From contig NZ_CP136422.1 in assembly GCF_034355335.1 (NCBI RefSeq), forward strand, positions 4,064,501-4,128,500: a stretch of 64,000 nt of DNA, read 5' to 3'. The position numbers and the translations under genes were made by a program. A model generated the notes under the pieces. The model did no database searches. It was given only the letters and a program-made list of their open reading frames with translations, and had not been told where the DNA came from. Shown piece by piece: positions 19,319 through 28,729 of the stretch (the first letter of the stretch is position 1; every line of letters starts with the position of its first letter). The stretch is from Blautia coccoides (GTDB lineage Bacteria > Bacillota > Clostridia > Lachnospirales > Lachnospiraceae).

Positions 19319-19576
19319 TTACTGAGCAGATAACTGTGTCAGTACATTCTTTACATGAGATACTTCTTCCGGTGTTGCTTTTGCCGCAGGAACATAATAG
19401 CTTTTTGCTCTTGCGATCTGATAGATCTCTTCCTGTGACATTTCGCTCTGGTTTCTCATCTGTTTTAAAGTCTGTTTTAACTGAGCATTTTCTGTCTGGG
19501 GGATCATTTGTCCAAAGTGTGCCAAATCTCCATTGATACCAACCAGAGTATCTGCTACCATTGTCTTATCTGTCAT
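19319..19576 (-). CDS. Small CotF-like spore coat protein
   Basis: 85-residue, mainly helical, glutamine- and methionine-rich protein (MTDKTMVADTLVGINGDLAH; KSYYVPAAKATPEE). It resembles the small CotF-domain coat proteins of Clostridia, which usually come in adjacent pairs; here it follows a second one by 13 bp with a clear GGAGG. Assignment is by length, composition and pairing, not by a catalytic motif. Confidence 0.6.
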   Translation of the reverse strand: MTDKTMVADTLVGINGDLAHFGQMIPQTENAQLKQTLKQMRNQSEMSQEEIYQIARAKSYYVPAAKATPEEVSHVKNVLTQLSAQ

Positions 19577-19589
19577 CTCTTCTTACCTC

Positions 19590-19775
19590 CTACTGTAAAA
19601 ACTGCATAAGCTGCTGTTTGCTTTCCATTGCGGACTGTGCGGACTTCTGGAAAAACTGTTTCACCTGAGGATCCTGAGCCTCATGGGCATAATCCTGCAT
19701 TTTGCAGTGGTTGGTTTCCAATCCGCCGATCAGATGGCGCAGATTCTGTAAGTCAAGTACTGAAAGTTCTGTCAT
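19590..19775 (-). CDS. Small CotF-like spore coat protein, upstream partner
   Basis: 61-residue helical protein (LQNLRHLIGGLETNHCKMQD; FFQKSAQSAMESKQQLMQFL) resembling the N-terminal half of a CotF/ferritin-like helical bundle. AGGAGG lies 8 nt before the ATG. It forms a two-gene unit with the 85-residue gene downstream; together they may rebuild a four-helix bundle. The sporulation role is inferred from family resemblance. Confidence 0.6.
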   Translation of the reverse strand: MTELSVLDLQNLRHLIGGLETNHCKMQDYAHEAQDPQVKQFFQKSAQSAMESKQQLMQFLQ

Positions 19776-19864
19776 GACATTTTCCTCCTATTTCTGTTTT
19801 TTTGGTGGTTCTGACATGGTTTTGTCTACAGAAATAGTATGGCAGGACAGGGTTTTTCTTATTC

Positions 19865-21865
19865 TCATTTTCCCTGAATAATTCGTTTACTGCCCAGATA
19901 CGTGGTGATAAAATAGCCGCCGTAAATAACCAGCAGAATAGCCGCTGTAGTGATGATCGATCCAAAGCGGTTCACTTCTCCCATGGTTATCATCATTTTT
20001 CTCACAAACTGCAGGCCAAAAACGGAATGTACCACTGCCAGACTCAGAGGCATAAGGAAGAATATTCCAATTTGTTTAAACAAAGAGCGGTTTATCATGC
20101 GCTCATCCGCACCAATCTTCCGCAGCACCTCATATCTGTCACGGTTATCAGAGCTTTCAGAGAGTTCCTTCAAAGCCAGTATGGCGGCTCCGGAAATAAG
20201 GAATATTATCCCAAGATAGATGGCAACAAATGTAATGATCGTAGACAGGCCCATGCTGGCAGACACAATATCAGTCCTGGTATTGCTGTAAACACCGCTC
20301 TCCCTTCGCAGATCATTGAGTTTTATGTCTGTCTCCTCCACACTTTTTTTATCCTGTTTGGCATAATCAGCGGCCAAAAAACCGCCAATCCTCCACTCAT
20401 CTTTCACGGCATGGTCGGGAAGGATATAAACCCCCGGGTTAATACGGTTTGTCATCATCCGTAAAAAGCCATCCTGGCACTGGTCATATTTGGGTGAGTA
20501 GGATATACCGTCCAACAGGATCTTTTCTCCTTTTTTCAGCATTTTGTCTCTCTGCAGCTTCACCTCGTCCATATTGCAGAGCACCAGATATTCGTCATCC
20601 CTCAGATCATACTGCGTACTGCCGTAAAGCTTTGCAAGACGGTTGTAATCCGAAAGCCTGACTATATCCTCCAGCTGATCCGCGCTCAAAAACATAAAGT
20701 TTTTTGTCACTGTTTCCATGTTATCGCCAATGGTAAGCCCCATGGTAAGCTGATCTGTGGCGTAGATTCCCATATCCACATAGTCATCTCTAAAAGCAGT
20801 CAGATCAAAACCTTCCTCCCGCAGCTTATCTGAAACAGAAATCCCGGCACTTTCCCCTTCCGGCGGCAGGTATTCCGTGTTCACATCCACCGGTGTCATT
20901 TCTTTTAAAGACTCTCTGAAAGAATGATTCATTCCCAGACCGCTGGAGAGGACCGTGATGGTCATAAAAAGCATGATACAGATGATGGTCATGGCAAATA
21001 CCGTGGTATTGACCTTGCTGTTGATCTGCCTGAGAACAAAGGCATTTAGATCCTTCAGATAATATTTTCTGTTTCTCTTCATCATCTGCAGAAGGAATCC
21101 TGACAGGGACCAGAAAAACAGGAAAGTGGCCAGACATCCCAGGGCGATCACGATACCGCAGGACCTGGTATCCAGTTTATTCGGAACAACAGACACCAGG
21201 TAGTAAAGAACTCCCAAAATGGCGGCGGAAAACAGAAACAATGCTATGCAGGCCGCGGGCTTTTTCATTTTCACCTGCTCTGTCTTTTTTCCGGCGGATA
21301 ACAGATCTATCAGGCTGCATTTTGAGATGGTGACTGTATTGAATACCAACACTGCCAGGTACATGATCCCAAAATATAGAATCGTCTTGAAAAAAGCCGT
21401 TTTGGAGAATACAAAGACATAAGACTCCATATCCACCTCAAACATTTTTACCACCAGCACAGACATAAACTGCGCGCCCAGCACGCCGATAAAAAGTCCC
21501 ACAGCCAGAGACAGCAGACCGATGAGAAAAGTTTCTCCCACAAGGATCCTGGAAATCTGTCCCTTTCCCATTCCCAGTGTCATATACACCCCAAATTCCT
21601 TTTTTCTTCTCTTGATCAAAAAATTATTGGCATAAACGATCAAAAAAGCCAGGATACAGGAGACAAACACTGAGATGCCGCTCAACATAGTGATCATCAG
21701 TTTTATGATTTCTTTTGTGGAGGATGTCAAATCCGTCATGGCCTGCTGGGAGTCCAGGGAGTTAAATATATAGAAAATAGCAACACCCAGTATCAGTGTC
21801 ATAAAATAGATCGCATAATCCTTCAGACTTTTTCTAATATTCTTGACCGAAAGCTTAAATAACAT
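19865..21865 (-). CDS. BceB-type ABC transporter permease (FtsX-like)
   Basis: 666-residue permease with about ten membrane segments: one N-terminal, three at about 55-190, three at about 200-310, a long extracytoplasmic domain (about 310-530), then three C-terminal. This is the architecture of BceB/PsdB transporters that protect against cell-wall-active peptides such as bacitracin. It starts inside the ATPase gene (11-bp overlap). The extracytoplasmic domain is the part that normally senses the peptide. Confidence 0.88.
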   Translation of the reverse strand: MLFKLSVKNIRKSLKDYAIYFMTLILGVAIFYIFNSLDSQQAMTDLTSSTKEIIKLMITMLSGISVFVSCILAFLIVYANNFLIKRRKKEFGVYMTLGMGKGQISRILVGETFLIGLLSLAVGLFIGVLGAQFMSVLVVKMFEVDMESYVFVFSKTAFFKTILYFGIMYLAVLVFNTVTISKCSLIDLLSAGKKTEQVKMKKPAACIALFLFSAAILGVLYYLVSVVPNKLDTRSCGIVIALGCLATFLFFWSLSGFLLQMMKRNRKYYLKDLNAFVLRQINSKVNTTVFAMTIICIMLFMTITVLSSGLGMNHSFRESLKEMTPVDVNTEYLPPEGESAGISVSDKLREEGFDLTAFRDDYVDMGIYATDQLTMGLTIGDNMETVTKNFMFLSADQLEDIVRLSDYNRLAKLYGSTQYDLRDDEYLVLCNMDEVKLQRDKMLKKGEKILLDGISYSPKYDQCQDGFLRMMTNRINPGVYILPDHAVKDEWRIGGFLAADYAKQDKKSVEETDIKLNDLRRESGVYSNTRTDIVSASMGLSTIITFVAIYLGIIFLISGAAILALKELSESSDNRDRYEVLRKIGADERMINRSLFKQIGIFFLMPLSLAVVHSVFGLQFVRKMMITMGEVNRFGSIITTAAILLVIYGGYFITTYLGSKRIIQGK

Positions 21866-22622
21866 CGTTCAGCTCACCTCCCAGGAGAGTAACCACCTCA
21901 ATGATACGGTTGAAAAACTCTTTTCTCGTATCTCTTCCCTTTACCAGCTCATTGAACAGCTTTCCATCCTTGATAAAAAGGATCCGATTGGCATAGCTGG
22001 CTGTAAATGCGTCATGTGTGACCATGAGAATGGTAGCTGCCATCTGCTGATTCAGGTACTGGAAGCTCTCCAGCAGCATTCTGGCAGATTTGGAATCCAG
22101 CGCACCGGTAGGCTCATCCGCCATAACGATCTGGGGATTTGTGATCATGGCTCTTGCACAGGCCACACGCTGTTTCTGTCCTCCTGACATTTGGTAGGGG
22201 TATTTTTCCAAAACATCCTCAATTCCCAGTTTTTCAGCAATTTCCTTTACCGACTTGTGAATCTTTGCCGGACTGACACGCTGGATGGTAAGTGCCAGAG
22301 AAATATTTTCATAGGCAGTCAGGGTATCCAGAAGATTAAAATCCTGAAAGATAAAGCCAAGCTCCTCCCTTCTGAACCGGTTGAGATGATTTCCCCTGAG
22401 CTTTGTCACATCAATATCATTGACAATGATTTTTCCGCTTGTCACATGGTCTATAGTGGAGACGCAGTTGAGGAGCGTCGTCTTTCCGCTTCCCGAGGCC
22501 CCCATGATCCCCACAAATTCCCCTTCCTCCACAGAAAAGCTGATCCCGTCCAGGGCCTTTGTCAGGTTACTTTTATTTCCATAATATTTTTCCACATTTG
22601 CTACTTCTAATACTGTATTCAT
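21855..22622 (-). CDS. BceA-type ABC transporter ATP-binding protein
   Basis: 255-residue ATPase with Walker A GASGSGKTTLL, signature MSGGQKQRVACARAM and Walker B IVMADEPTGALDSK, of the LolD/MacB-like group used by peptide-resistance transporters. ATG 22622 is chosen because AAGGAG is 8 nt upstream; the in-frame ATG at 22658 has no ribosome binding site. It overlaps the permease gene, so both are coupled. A palindrome about 70 bp upstream probably binds the cognate response regulator. Confidence 0.92.
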   Translation of the reverse strand: MNTVLEVANVEKYYGNKSNLTKALDGISFSVEEGEFVGIMGASGSGKTTLLNCVSTIDHVTSGKIIVNDIDVTKLRGNHLNRFRREELGFIFQDFNLLDTLTAYENISLALTIQRVSPAKIHKSVKEIAEKLGIEDVLEKYPYQMSGGQKQRVACARAMITNPQIVMADEPTGALDSKSARMLLESFQYLNQQMAATILMVTHDAFTASYANRILFIKDGKLFNELVKGRDTRKEFFNRIIEVVTLLGGELNDVI

Positions 22623-22924
22623 AATGGTAACTCCTTCCTTGATTGATGATTCTATCATACAACTGTTTAAAAATCTATCCCATCGATTTTACTTACATTT
22701 ATCTTGCATATTTGTAAGGTTTTCCATGATACATTTCACAAAATAAGCGTTTTACTGAAAAATACTATGTTTTTTTAAGTTTTTTTATGTATTTTAGACA
22801 TATTTGTTATATAATGGAATCATAAAAACTTATTTGTGACAGGACACACGTCCGCGCCGGGTGAAACTCCTCCGCCCCCCTGCACAGTCAAATGTCCGCA
22901 CAGGGAAAGGAAGGGAATTATATT
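22623..22924. other. Divergent intergenic region between Bce transporter and pyrophosphatase
   Basis: 302 bp without a gene. It contains the candidate operator, a TATAAT at 22810-22815 for the pyrophosphatase, and a leader of about 100 nt that is distinctly GC-rich compared with the AT-rich promoter part and includes a small GGAC-ACAC-GTCC hairpin at about 22843-22854. I do not recognise a known riboswitch in it. Confidence 0.5.
22692..22718. promoter_or_regulatory. Candidate response-regulator operator upstream of the Bce-type transporter
   Basis: Perfect inverted repeat CTTACA - 15 bp - TGTAAG. A TATGAT -10 box lies downstream towards the ATPase gene without a recognisable -35 box, as expected for an activator-dependent promoter. 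Resemblance to BceR-type sites (TnACA...TGTnA) is from memory of the family. Confidence 0.45.
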
Positions 22925-24889
22925 ATGGAACAACTGCTTTATCTTGTCCCTGTCATAGGGATACTGGGACTTCTCTTCGCCTTCTTTCTGACCTGCACCA
23001 TAAAAAAACAGCAGGCCGGGAATGACAGGATGAAGGAGATCGCTTCCTATATTCACGAGGGAGCACAGGCTTTTTTGATGGCTGAGTACCGGATACTGGT
23101 CATTTTTGTTGTGGTGTTTTTCCTGATCCTGGGAATCGCACTGAAAAGCTGGATGACAGCAGCCGCTTTTCTTATGGGGGCACTTTTCTCCTCCGTATCG
23201 GGTTACTGCGGCATGCAGGTAGCCACAAAGGCCAATGTGCGCACAGCCGGTGCAGCAAAGGATTCCGGCATGAAACAGGCACTCTCCATCGCTTTTTCAG
23301 GCGGCTCTGTTATGGGAATGTGTGTGACCGGCCTTGGGCTTCTGGGTATCAGCCTGGTATATCTCGTGACAAAGGACGCAGGTATTATCTCCGGCTTTGG
23401 TCTGGGCGCTTCTTCCATCGCACTTTTTGCCCGTGTGGGTGGCGGTATCTATACAAAAGCCGCCGATGTGGGAGCTGACCTTGTAGGAAAAGTAGAGGCC
23501 GGGATCCCTGAGGATGACCCCAGAAATCCGGCTGTTATTGCCGATAACGTAGGTGACAATGTGGGCGATGTGGCAGGTATGGGAGCCGATCTGTTTGAAT
23601 CTTATGTAGGTTCTCTGGTATCTGCCATCACCCTCGGCCTTATTTATTTCAAAGGCTCCGGCGCGGTATTTCCACTGGTACTGGCTGGTGTGGGGATCCT
23701 GGCCTCCATGGCAGGCACATTTTTGGTAAAAGCCAGCAGCAGCAATGACCCCGGAAAAGCACTAAAAATAGGAACCTATGGTTCCAGTATAGTTGTATTG
23801 GTACTCTCGCTTGTGCTGAGCCATGTATTCTTTGGTGATTTTAAGGCAGCCATCGCTATTATCAGCGGCCTGATCGTCGGACTACTGATCGGTATTACAA
23901 CAGAATATTATACCTCAGGGGATTACAAGCCTGTCCAGAAGATTGCAGACCAGTCCGGGACAGGAGCGGCTACTACCATTATCAGCGGACTGTCTGTGGG
24001 AATGCGCTCTACCATGCTTCCAATCCTTTTTATTGCGGTTGGCATCCTGGCAGCGTATCATTTCAGCGGACTGTACGGCATTGCGCTATCGGCTGTAGGC
24101 ATGCTTTCCACAGCCGGCATTACGATCGCCATTGACGCTTACGGACCTATTGCAGATAATGCAGGGGGGATCGCGGAGATGGCCGGGCTGGATGAATCCG
24201 TGCGGAATATTACAGATAAACTGGATTCTGTGGGCAATACCACGGCTGCCATGGGCAAGGGATTTGCCATCGGCTCTGCGGCTTTGACGGCTCTGGCCCT
24301 GTTTGTCTCTTACGCGGAAGCGGTAGATCTGGATACCATAGATATACTGAATCCACAGGTTATTGTGGGATTGTTTATCGGGGGTATGCTGCCGTTTTTG
24401 TTCTCGGCACTGACTATGGATTCTGTCTCCAAAGCCGCAAACAAAATGATCGAGGAAGTCAGGAGGCAGTTCAAGACCATTCCCGGTATTATGGAAGGGA
24501 CAGGAAAGCCTGATTATTCTTCCTGCGTACAGATTTCTACACAGGCAGCTCTGAGAGAAATGATGGTTCCCGGCATTATGGCCGTGGCGGCACCACTTTT
24601 GGTAGGGCTGGTCCTTGGACCGGCAGCGCTTGGCGGGTTATTGGCAGGCGCACTGGTCACAGGTGTACTGATGGCTGTTTTCATGGCAAATTCAGGGGGC
24701 GCCTGGGATAACGCAAAGAAGTTCATTGAGGAAGGTGCACACGGCGGTAAGGGCAGTGATGCCCATAAAGCAGCGGTTGTGGGAGATACGGTGGGCGATC
24801 CCTTTAAGGACACTTCAGGGCCTTCCATCAATATTCTGATCAAGCTGATGACCATTGTTGCAGTGGTATTTACACCTCTGTTCCTTTAA
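22925..24889 (+). CDS. hppA: Membrane-bound ion-pumping pyrophosphatase (K+-dependent type)
   Basis: 654-residue, about 16-helix membrane enzyme coupling pyrophosphate hydrolysis to H+ or Na+ export. The substrate site [11 protein letters not shown], the acidic [19 protein letters not shown], and the C-terminal [13 protein letters not shown] and [16 protein letters not shown] are complete. [20 protein letters not shown] carries Ala where K+-independent enzymes have Lys (GNTTKA), so this is a K+-dependent enzyme; in Clostridia many of these pump Na+. ATG 22925 is preferred (GGAAGG upstream) over ATG 22892, which has no ribosome binding site. Confidence 0.95.
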   Translation: MEQLLYLVPVIGILGLLFAFFLTCTIKKQQAGNDRMKEIASYIHEGAQAFLMAEYRILVIFVVVFFLILGIALKSWMTAAAFLMGALFSSVSGYCGMQVATKANVRTAGAAKDSGMKQALSIAFSGGSVMGMCVTGLGLLGISLVYLVTKDAGIISGFGLGASSIALFARVGGGIYTKAADVGADLVGKVEAGIPEDDPRNPAVIADNVGDNVGDVAGMGADLFESYVGSLVSAITLGLIYFKGSGAVFPLVLAGVGILASMAGTFLVKASSSNDPGKALKIGTYGSSIVVLVLSLVLSHVFFGDFKAAIAIISGLIVGLLIGITTEYYTSGDYKPVQKIADQSGTGAATTIISGLSVGMRSTMLPILFIAVGILAAYHFSGLYGIALSAVGMLSTAGITIAIDAYGPIADNAGGIAEMAGLDESVRNITDKLDSVGNTTAAMGKGFAIGSAALTALALFVSYAEAVDLDTIDILNPQVIVGLFIGGMLPFLFSALTMDSVSKAANKMIEEVRRQFKTIPGIMEGTGKPDYSSCVQISTQAALREMMVPGIMAVAAPLLVGLVLGPAALGGLLAGALVTGVLMAVFMANSGGAWDNAKKFIEEGAHGGKGSDAHKAAVVGDTVGDPFKDTSGPSINILIKLMTIVAVVFTPLFL

Positions 24890-24900
24890 GATAACTGCAC

Positions 24901-24966
24901 CTGCCCTGCAAATGCAGGACAGTCCCAATACAGCAGCTACGCGCCAGACTGCGGATTTTGCAGTCT
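24901..24966 (-). repeat. Two-hairpin intergenic repeat, copy B
   Basis: Inverse-orientation relative of the element at 19177-19240: hairpin AGACTGC/GCAGTCT, spacer GCGCGTAGCTGC, then CTG-CCTGC/GCAGG-CAG with an AAAT loop. It sits directly after the hppA stop and before a strong terminator. Confidence 0.7.
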
Positions 24967-24990
24967 ACTTCAAATAATAGATATAAAACC

Positions 24991-25035
24991 AAAAAATCGC
25001 CGGAACCAGCAATTGGCTGGAACTGGCGATTTTTA
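24991..25035. terminator. Bidirectional terminator between hppA and the sulfur flavoenzyme gene
   Basis: AAAAATCGCC pairs with GGCGATTTTT around an inner CCAGC/GCTGG stem; converging genes on both sides. Confidence 0.93.
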
Positions 25036-25084
25036 ATTAAGGACTTATTTTACAGCCCCATCTTTATTTCGTATGATAAAAGGA

Positions 25085-27607
25085 TCAGACAAACAGGTTT
25101 ACATTGGATTGTTCAGCATCCCCCAGGTAGGAAGCTACCCCGGCCAGCTCCACTCCGTCTATGAGTTCCTCAGGAGTGATGCCCATTACGTCCATGGACA
25201 TGGTGCAGGCTACCAGCTTTACTCCATTTGCAAGCGCCTGCTCGATAAGCTCTTCCAGAGAGGAGACATTTTTGGATTTCATGACTTTTTTCATCATTTT
25301 CGTGCCCATGCCCAGCATATTCATTTTAGAGAGCTTCAGCTTTGTGGTACCCCGGGGCATCATGAAGCCGAACATTTTTTCCACAAAAGGCTTTTTGACC
25401 CTGACTTTCCGGGGCTTTCTGAGGGCATTCAGACCCCAGAAGGTAAAGAACATGGTAACCGGACGGCCCATGGCTGCTGCACCGTTGGCTATGATGAAGG
25501 AAGCCAGGACCTTGTCTAAATCTCCGTCAAATACGATAATTGTTTTGCCCTGATTCCCCTGACCTGCGGAAAAACAGGAGGCAGCACTTACTGAAGGGGA
25601 GGACTCAGAAAAATCACTGTCTGCAGCAACAGAGCCTTTTTGTATGGTTACAATATTTTCTTTTCCCTGACGCTCTGTGGACAGGAGCGTGTTGCCGGTT
25701 CTCTGACACCATGCATCAATATCCCGGGCGAAGCCCATATCTGTGGCGGACACCTGAAGTCTGGCTCCCTCCTGCATCTGTTTCAGGGTTTCATTCACCT
25801 TCATGATGGGGCCGGGACACTGAAGACCGCTGCAGTCCAGAATCTGGATTTTCTGAGGTGTCTTATCTGCTTTCTTTTCAGGCGCAGGGCTTTTTTCTTT
25901 TGTCTTGGAAAAAGCCGGGGGCATCTGACCGGAAACGGTATGATGATACGTTTTGTAGAAGGACGTACCGCCTGCCAGGACGCTTACATTCCGAAAGCCG
26001 TTTTGCGCAAGGATGCGGGCCGCGTTATAGGAACGCACGCCAATGGAACAGTAGGTGATGATCTTTTTATCCGGGTTCAGTTTACCCAGGCGGTCCCTTA
26101 GCATTCCCAGAGGAATGTGCACCGATCCGGGGATGGAAAATACCATGCGCTCTGCATCCTCCGTGACATCCAAAACGATTATTCTGCCCTCCTCTGTGCC
26201 CAAAAGCAAATCCAGTTCTGCGGGGGTAACAAAGGACACCATTTTGTTCAGGATGTTCTCCGCCACAAAGCCAAGCATATTGACAGGATCTTTGGCGGAG
26301 GAAAACGGCGGAGCGTAAGCCAGCTCCAGTTTTGCAAGATTTTCTGTGGTTCCGCCCATGCTCATGACAGTGGCTATAGTATCAATCCTCTTATCCACTT
26401 TATCCTGGCCTACAGCCTGGGCACCCAGAATCTTCCCTTCTTTTTCAAAGAGAAGCTTCAGGGTGATGGGAGTGGCCTGGGGATAATAGCCCGCGTGGGA
26501 TTTCTGGTTGATCACAACAGTCTCGTAGTCAGTTCCCTTTTTTCTTCCGGATGCCAGAAGGGCTTTTTCATTCAGTCCCACTGCGGCTGCAGTCAGATCA
26601 AAGACCTGGGCAACAGAGGTTCCCATAGAGCCTTGGTATGTCTTTTGGCTTCCGGTGATGTTGTCCGCGCAGATCCTGGCCTGCTTGTTGGCAGGGCCTG
26701 CAAGGGGGATCATGGTCTTCTCACCGGTCACCAGATGGTTTACTTCAATAACATCACCTACTGCGTAGATGTCCGGCTCAGAGGTTCTTAAATATTCATC
26801 CACCTGAACGCCTCCCCGGGCATTCAGGGACAGGCCTGCTGCTTTTGCCAGTGAACTGTTTGGTTTTACACCAATAGAGAGGAGCACCATCTCAGCCTCC
26901 ACAGTTCTGCCGCTTTTTAAATGGATTCTTGTGCTGCCGTTTTGTGTCTCAAAATGGTCCACACCATCCTCTAGGATCAATTCGGTGTTATTCATGCGGA
27001 TATTTTCATGGAGGATCTGTGCCATCTCATAGTCAAGAGGCGCCATGACCTGATTCTGCATCTCGATGATGGTCACGTCCAAACCTGCTCCATGCAGGTT
27101 TTCTGCCATCTCCAGACCGATAAATCCTCCGCCGATGACAGCCGCACGGCCCGGACGATGCTGCTCCATGTAATTCTTTATCTTATCTGTGTCCGGAATG
27201 TTCCAAAGGGTGAAAATGCCCTGGCCGTCAATTCCGGGGATAGGGGGTTTTATAGGCGAAGATCCAGTTGCAAGGATAAGATTGTCATAGGACTCCTCAT
27301 ATTTTGCACCTGTGGACAGATCACAGACCGAGACTTTGTGCTCTTTTGGGTGAACGGCAACAGCCTCTGCTCTTGTGCGGACCTCAATATTAAACTTTTT
27401 CTTCATGGCCTCCGGTGTCTGAAGAAGAAGAGCATCCCTGCTCTTGATCACATCCCCGATATAGTAAGGAAGCCCGCAGTTGGCAAAGGAAATATAGTCT
27501 CCTTTTTCCAGAACTACGATTTCCATCTTCTCGTCTCTTCTGCGCAGTCTGGCCGCTGCTGTGGCGCCTCCTGCAACGCCTCCGATGATCACTGTCTTTT
27601 TTGACAT
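25085..27607 (-). CDS. Four-domain CoA-disulfide/persulfide reductase (flavoenzyme-rhodanese-TusA-DsrE fusion)
   Basis: 840-residue fusion. Residues 1-450: FAD/NAD(P)H disulfide reductase of the CoA-disulfide reductase/Npsr group, with VIIGGVAGGATAAARL and the single active-site C44 (FANCGLPYYIG). About 455-555: rhodanese domain with C520 in YCSIGVRS. About 585-660: TusA-like domain with QCPGPIMK (C597). About 685-840: DsrE-like domain with C801. The four cysteines could relay sulfane sulfur between domains before reduction by NADH. Likely roles are persulfide/polysulfide reduction or CoA-disulfide homeostasis. Start ATG 27607 has AAAGGAG 10 nt upstream. It is monocistronic. Confidence 0.88.
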   Translation of the reverse strand: MSKKTVIIGGVAGGATAAARLRRRDEKMEIVVLEKGDYISFANCGLPYYIGDVIKSRDALLLQTPEAMKKKFNIEVRTRAEAVAVHPKEHKVSVCDLSTGAKYEESYDNLILATGSSPIKPPIPGIDGQGIFTLWNIPDTDKIKNYMEQHRPGRAAVIGGGFIGLEMAENLHGAGLDVTIIEMQNQVMAPLDYEMAQILHENIRMNNTELILEDGVDHFETQNGSTRIHLKSGRTVEAEMVLLSIGVKPNSSLAKAAGLSLNARGGVQVDEYLRTSEPDIYAVGDVIEVNHLVTGEKTMIPLAGPANKQARICADNITGSQKTYQGSMGTSVAQVFDLTAAAVGLNEKALLASGRKKGTDYETVVINQKSHAGYYPQATPITLKLLFEKEGKILGAQAVGQDKVDKRIDTIATVMSMGGTTENLAKLELAYAPPFSSAKDPVNMLGFVAENILNKMVSFVTPAELDLLLGTEEGRIIVLDVTEDAERMVFSIPGSVHIPLGMLRDRLGKLNPDKKIITYCSIGVRSYNAARILAQNGFRNVSVLAGGTSFYKTYHHTVSGQMPPAFSKTKEKSPAPEKKADKTPQKIQILDCSGLQCPGPIMKVNETLKQMQEGARLQVSATDMGFARDIDAWCQRTGNTLLSTERQGKENIVTIQKGSVAADSDFSESSPSVSAASCFSAGQGNQGKTIIVFDGDLDKVLASFIIANGAAAMGRPVTMFFTFWGLNALRKPRKVRVKKPFVEKMFGFMMPRGTTKLKLSKMNMLGMGTKMMKKVMKSKNVSSLEELIEQALANGVKLVACTMSMDVMGITPEELIDGVELAGVASYLGDAEQSNVNLFV

Positions 27608-27683
27608 ATCTGAAACACTCCTTTTTATGATGTTGAATAGCTGCTTCTCATTGCGCTTATCATACACAGTTTCAGATAAAATT

Positions 27684-27707
27684 TCCGTAACGGAGTCACA
27701 TTGTCAA
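27684..27707 (-). promoter_or_regulatory. Promoter -35 box and palindrome upstream of the sulfur flavoenzyme
   Basis: A perfect TTGACA (27707-27702) is followed within the spacer by the 11-bp palindrome TCCGTAACGGA (27684-27694). No good -10 hexamer stands at 17 bp. The palindrome may be an operator for a repressor; the regulator is unknown. Confidence 0.35.
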
Positions 27708-27712
27708 AATAG

Positions 27713-28729
27713 TTATTCCAGAAATCCGGTCATACTTCCCTTTGGAAATGTGATGAGCACTTCACAGCCCTCCCCTTCCTTGGAGGTCAGGCAGATTTTG
27801 TGTCCCATTTTTTCACAGAGCTTTTTACTCAGATAGAGACCTATGCCGGTGGATTTTTTGCCAGAGCGGCCATTGGAACCTGTAAAACCTTTTTCAAAAA
27901 CGCGGCCTGCATCCATAACTGGTATACCGATCCCTCTGTCTTTCAGACAGAGGATAACCTTTTCCTTTTCTTTGACTGCGTACCACTCGATCCCCGCACT
28001 GTCCTCTTTCCGGTATTTGATACTATTTGCCAGTATCTGATTTAAAATAAAAGCCAGCCACTTGCTGTCAGAGTATACCGATACATCCAGATCATGAAGA
28101 TCAATGGAAAATCTGCCGCTTATGAGCGCTTTTTTGTTTTTGCGGATGACCTCCCGGACCACTTCCTCCAGATTCAGCTTTTTCAAAATATAATCTTTTT
28201 CAACGTAATTGCTCCTGGCATAAAAAAGAGCCTGTTCCGTGAAGTTGTCTATTTTGTCAAGCTCCTCCGCAAGGCTTTCGCTATAGCTGTCTTTGTTATT
28301 TTCCAGGATCATCTTTCCCGTGGCAATTGGCAGCTTCACTTCATGGACCCACAGCTCAATGTATTCCTTGTACTCGTCACTCTTGCGCTTATATTCTCCC
28401 ACGCGCCAGTTCATAGATTCCATCATTTCCTGTACCGTATCATACAGGAATTTACCCTCCAGAAAACCGGGACACTCAAGCAGTTCCGGAAGAAGGTACT
28501 TCTGATCAAGATGAGACAGATGACTCTCCACTGTTTTGTAAAAGCGGCGTTTTCTCAAATAATCGGTACACCATACAACAAACCAGATCCCCACAAAAGA
28601 GATTCCCACCAAAAGCAGATAAAAGCCGGGGATCATGACAAGTACCCCAAAGGAGATCACCACGATCAGGACTGCCAGCAGCAGGATAAACTGCAGCCAG
28701 CGTTCTCTTATATATAATCTCAGACTCAT
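27713..28729 (-). CDS. BceS-type intramembrane-sensing histidine kinase
   Basis: 338-residue kinase with two membrane helices (about 12-32 and 35-55) separated by only a few residues, so it has no sensory domain outside the cell. The phospho-acceptor is H129 (WVHEVKLPI); the ATP-binding domain shows NQILANSIKY, DRGIGIP and GIGLYLSKKL. Kinases of this shape sense through a partner BceAB transporter. The likely partner is at 19.9-22.6 kb, separated by two unrelated genes. It overlaps the response regulator gene by 4 bp (ATGA). Confidence 0.9.
   Translation of the reverse strand: MSLRLYIRERWLQFILLLAVLIVVISFGVLVMIPGFYLLLVGISFVGIWFVVWCTDYLRKRRFYKTVESHLSHLDQKYLLPELLECPGFLEGKFLYDTVQEMMESMNWRVGEYKRKSDEYKEYIELWVHEVKLPIATGKMILENNKDSYSESLAEELDKIDNFTEQALFYARSNYVEKDYILKKLNLEEVVREVIRKNKKALISGRFSIDLHDLDVSVYSDSKWLAFILNQILANSIKYRKEDSAGIEWYAVKEKEKVILCLKDRGIGIPVMDAGRVFEKGFTGSNGRSGKKSTGIGLYLSKKLCEKMGHKICLTSKEGEGCEVLITFPKGSMTGFLE

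Noticed and set aside
20459..21865. The FtsX-like permease as a cell-division FtsX
   Set aside because: Its length (666 residues), ten membrane segments and large extracytoplasmic domain fit BceB transporters, not the four-helix FtsX.
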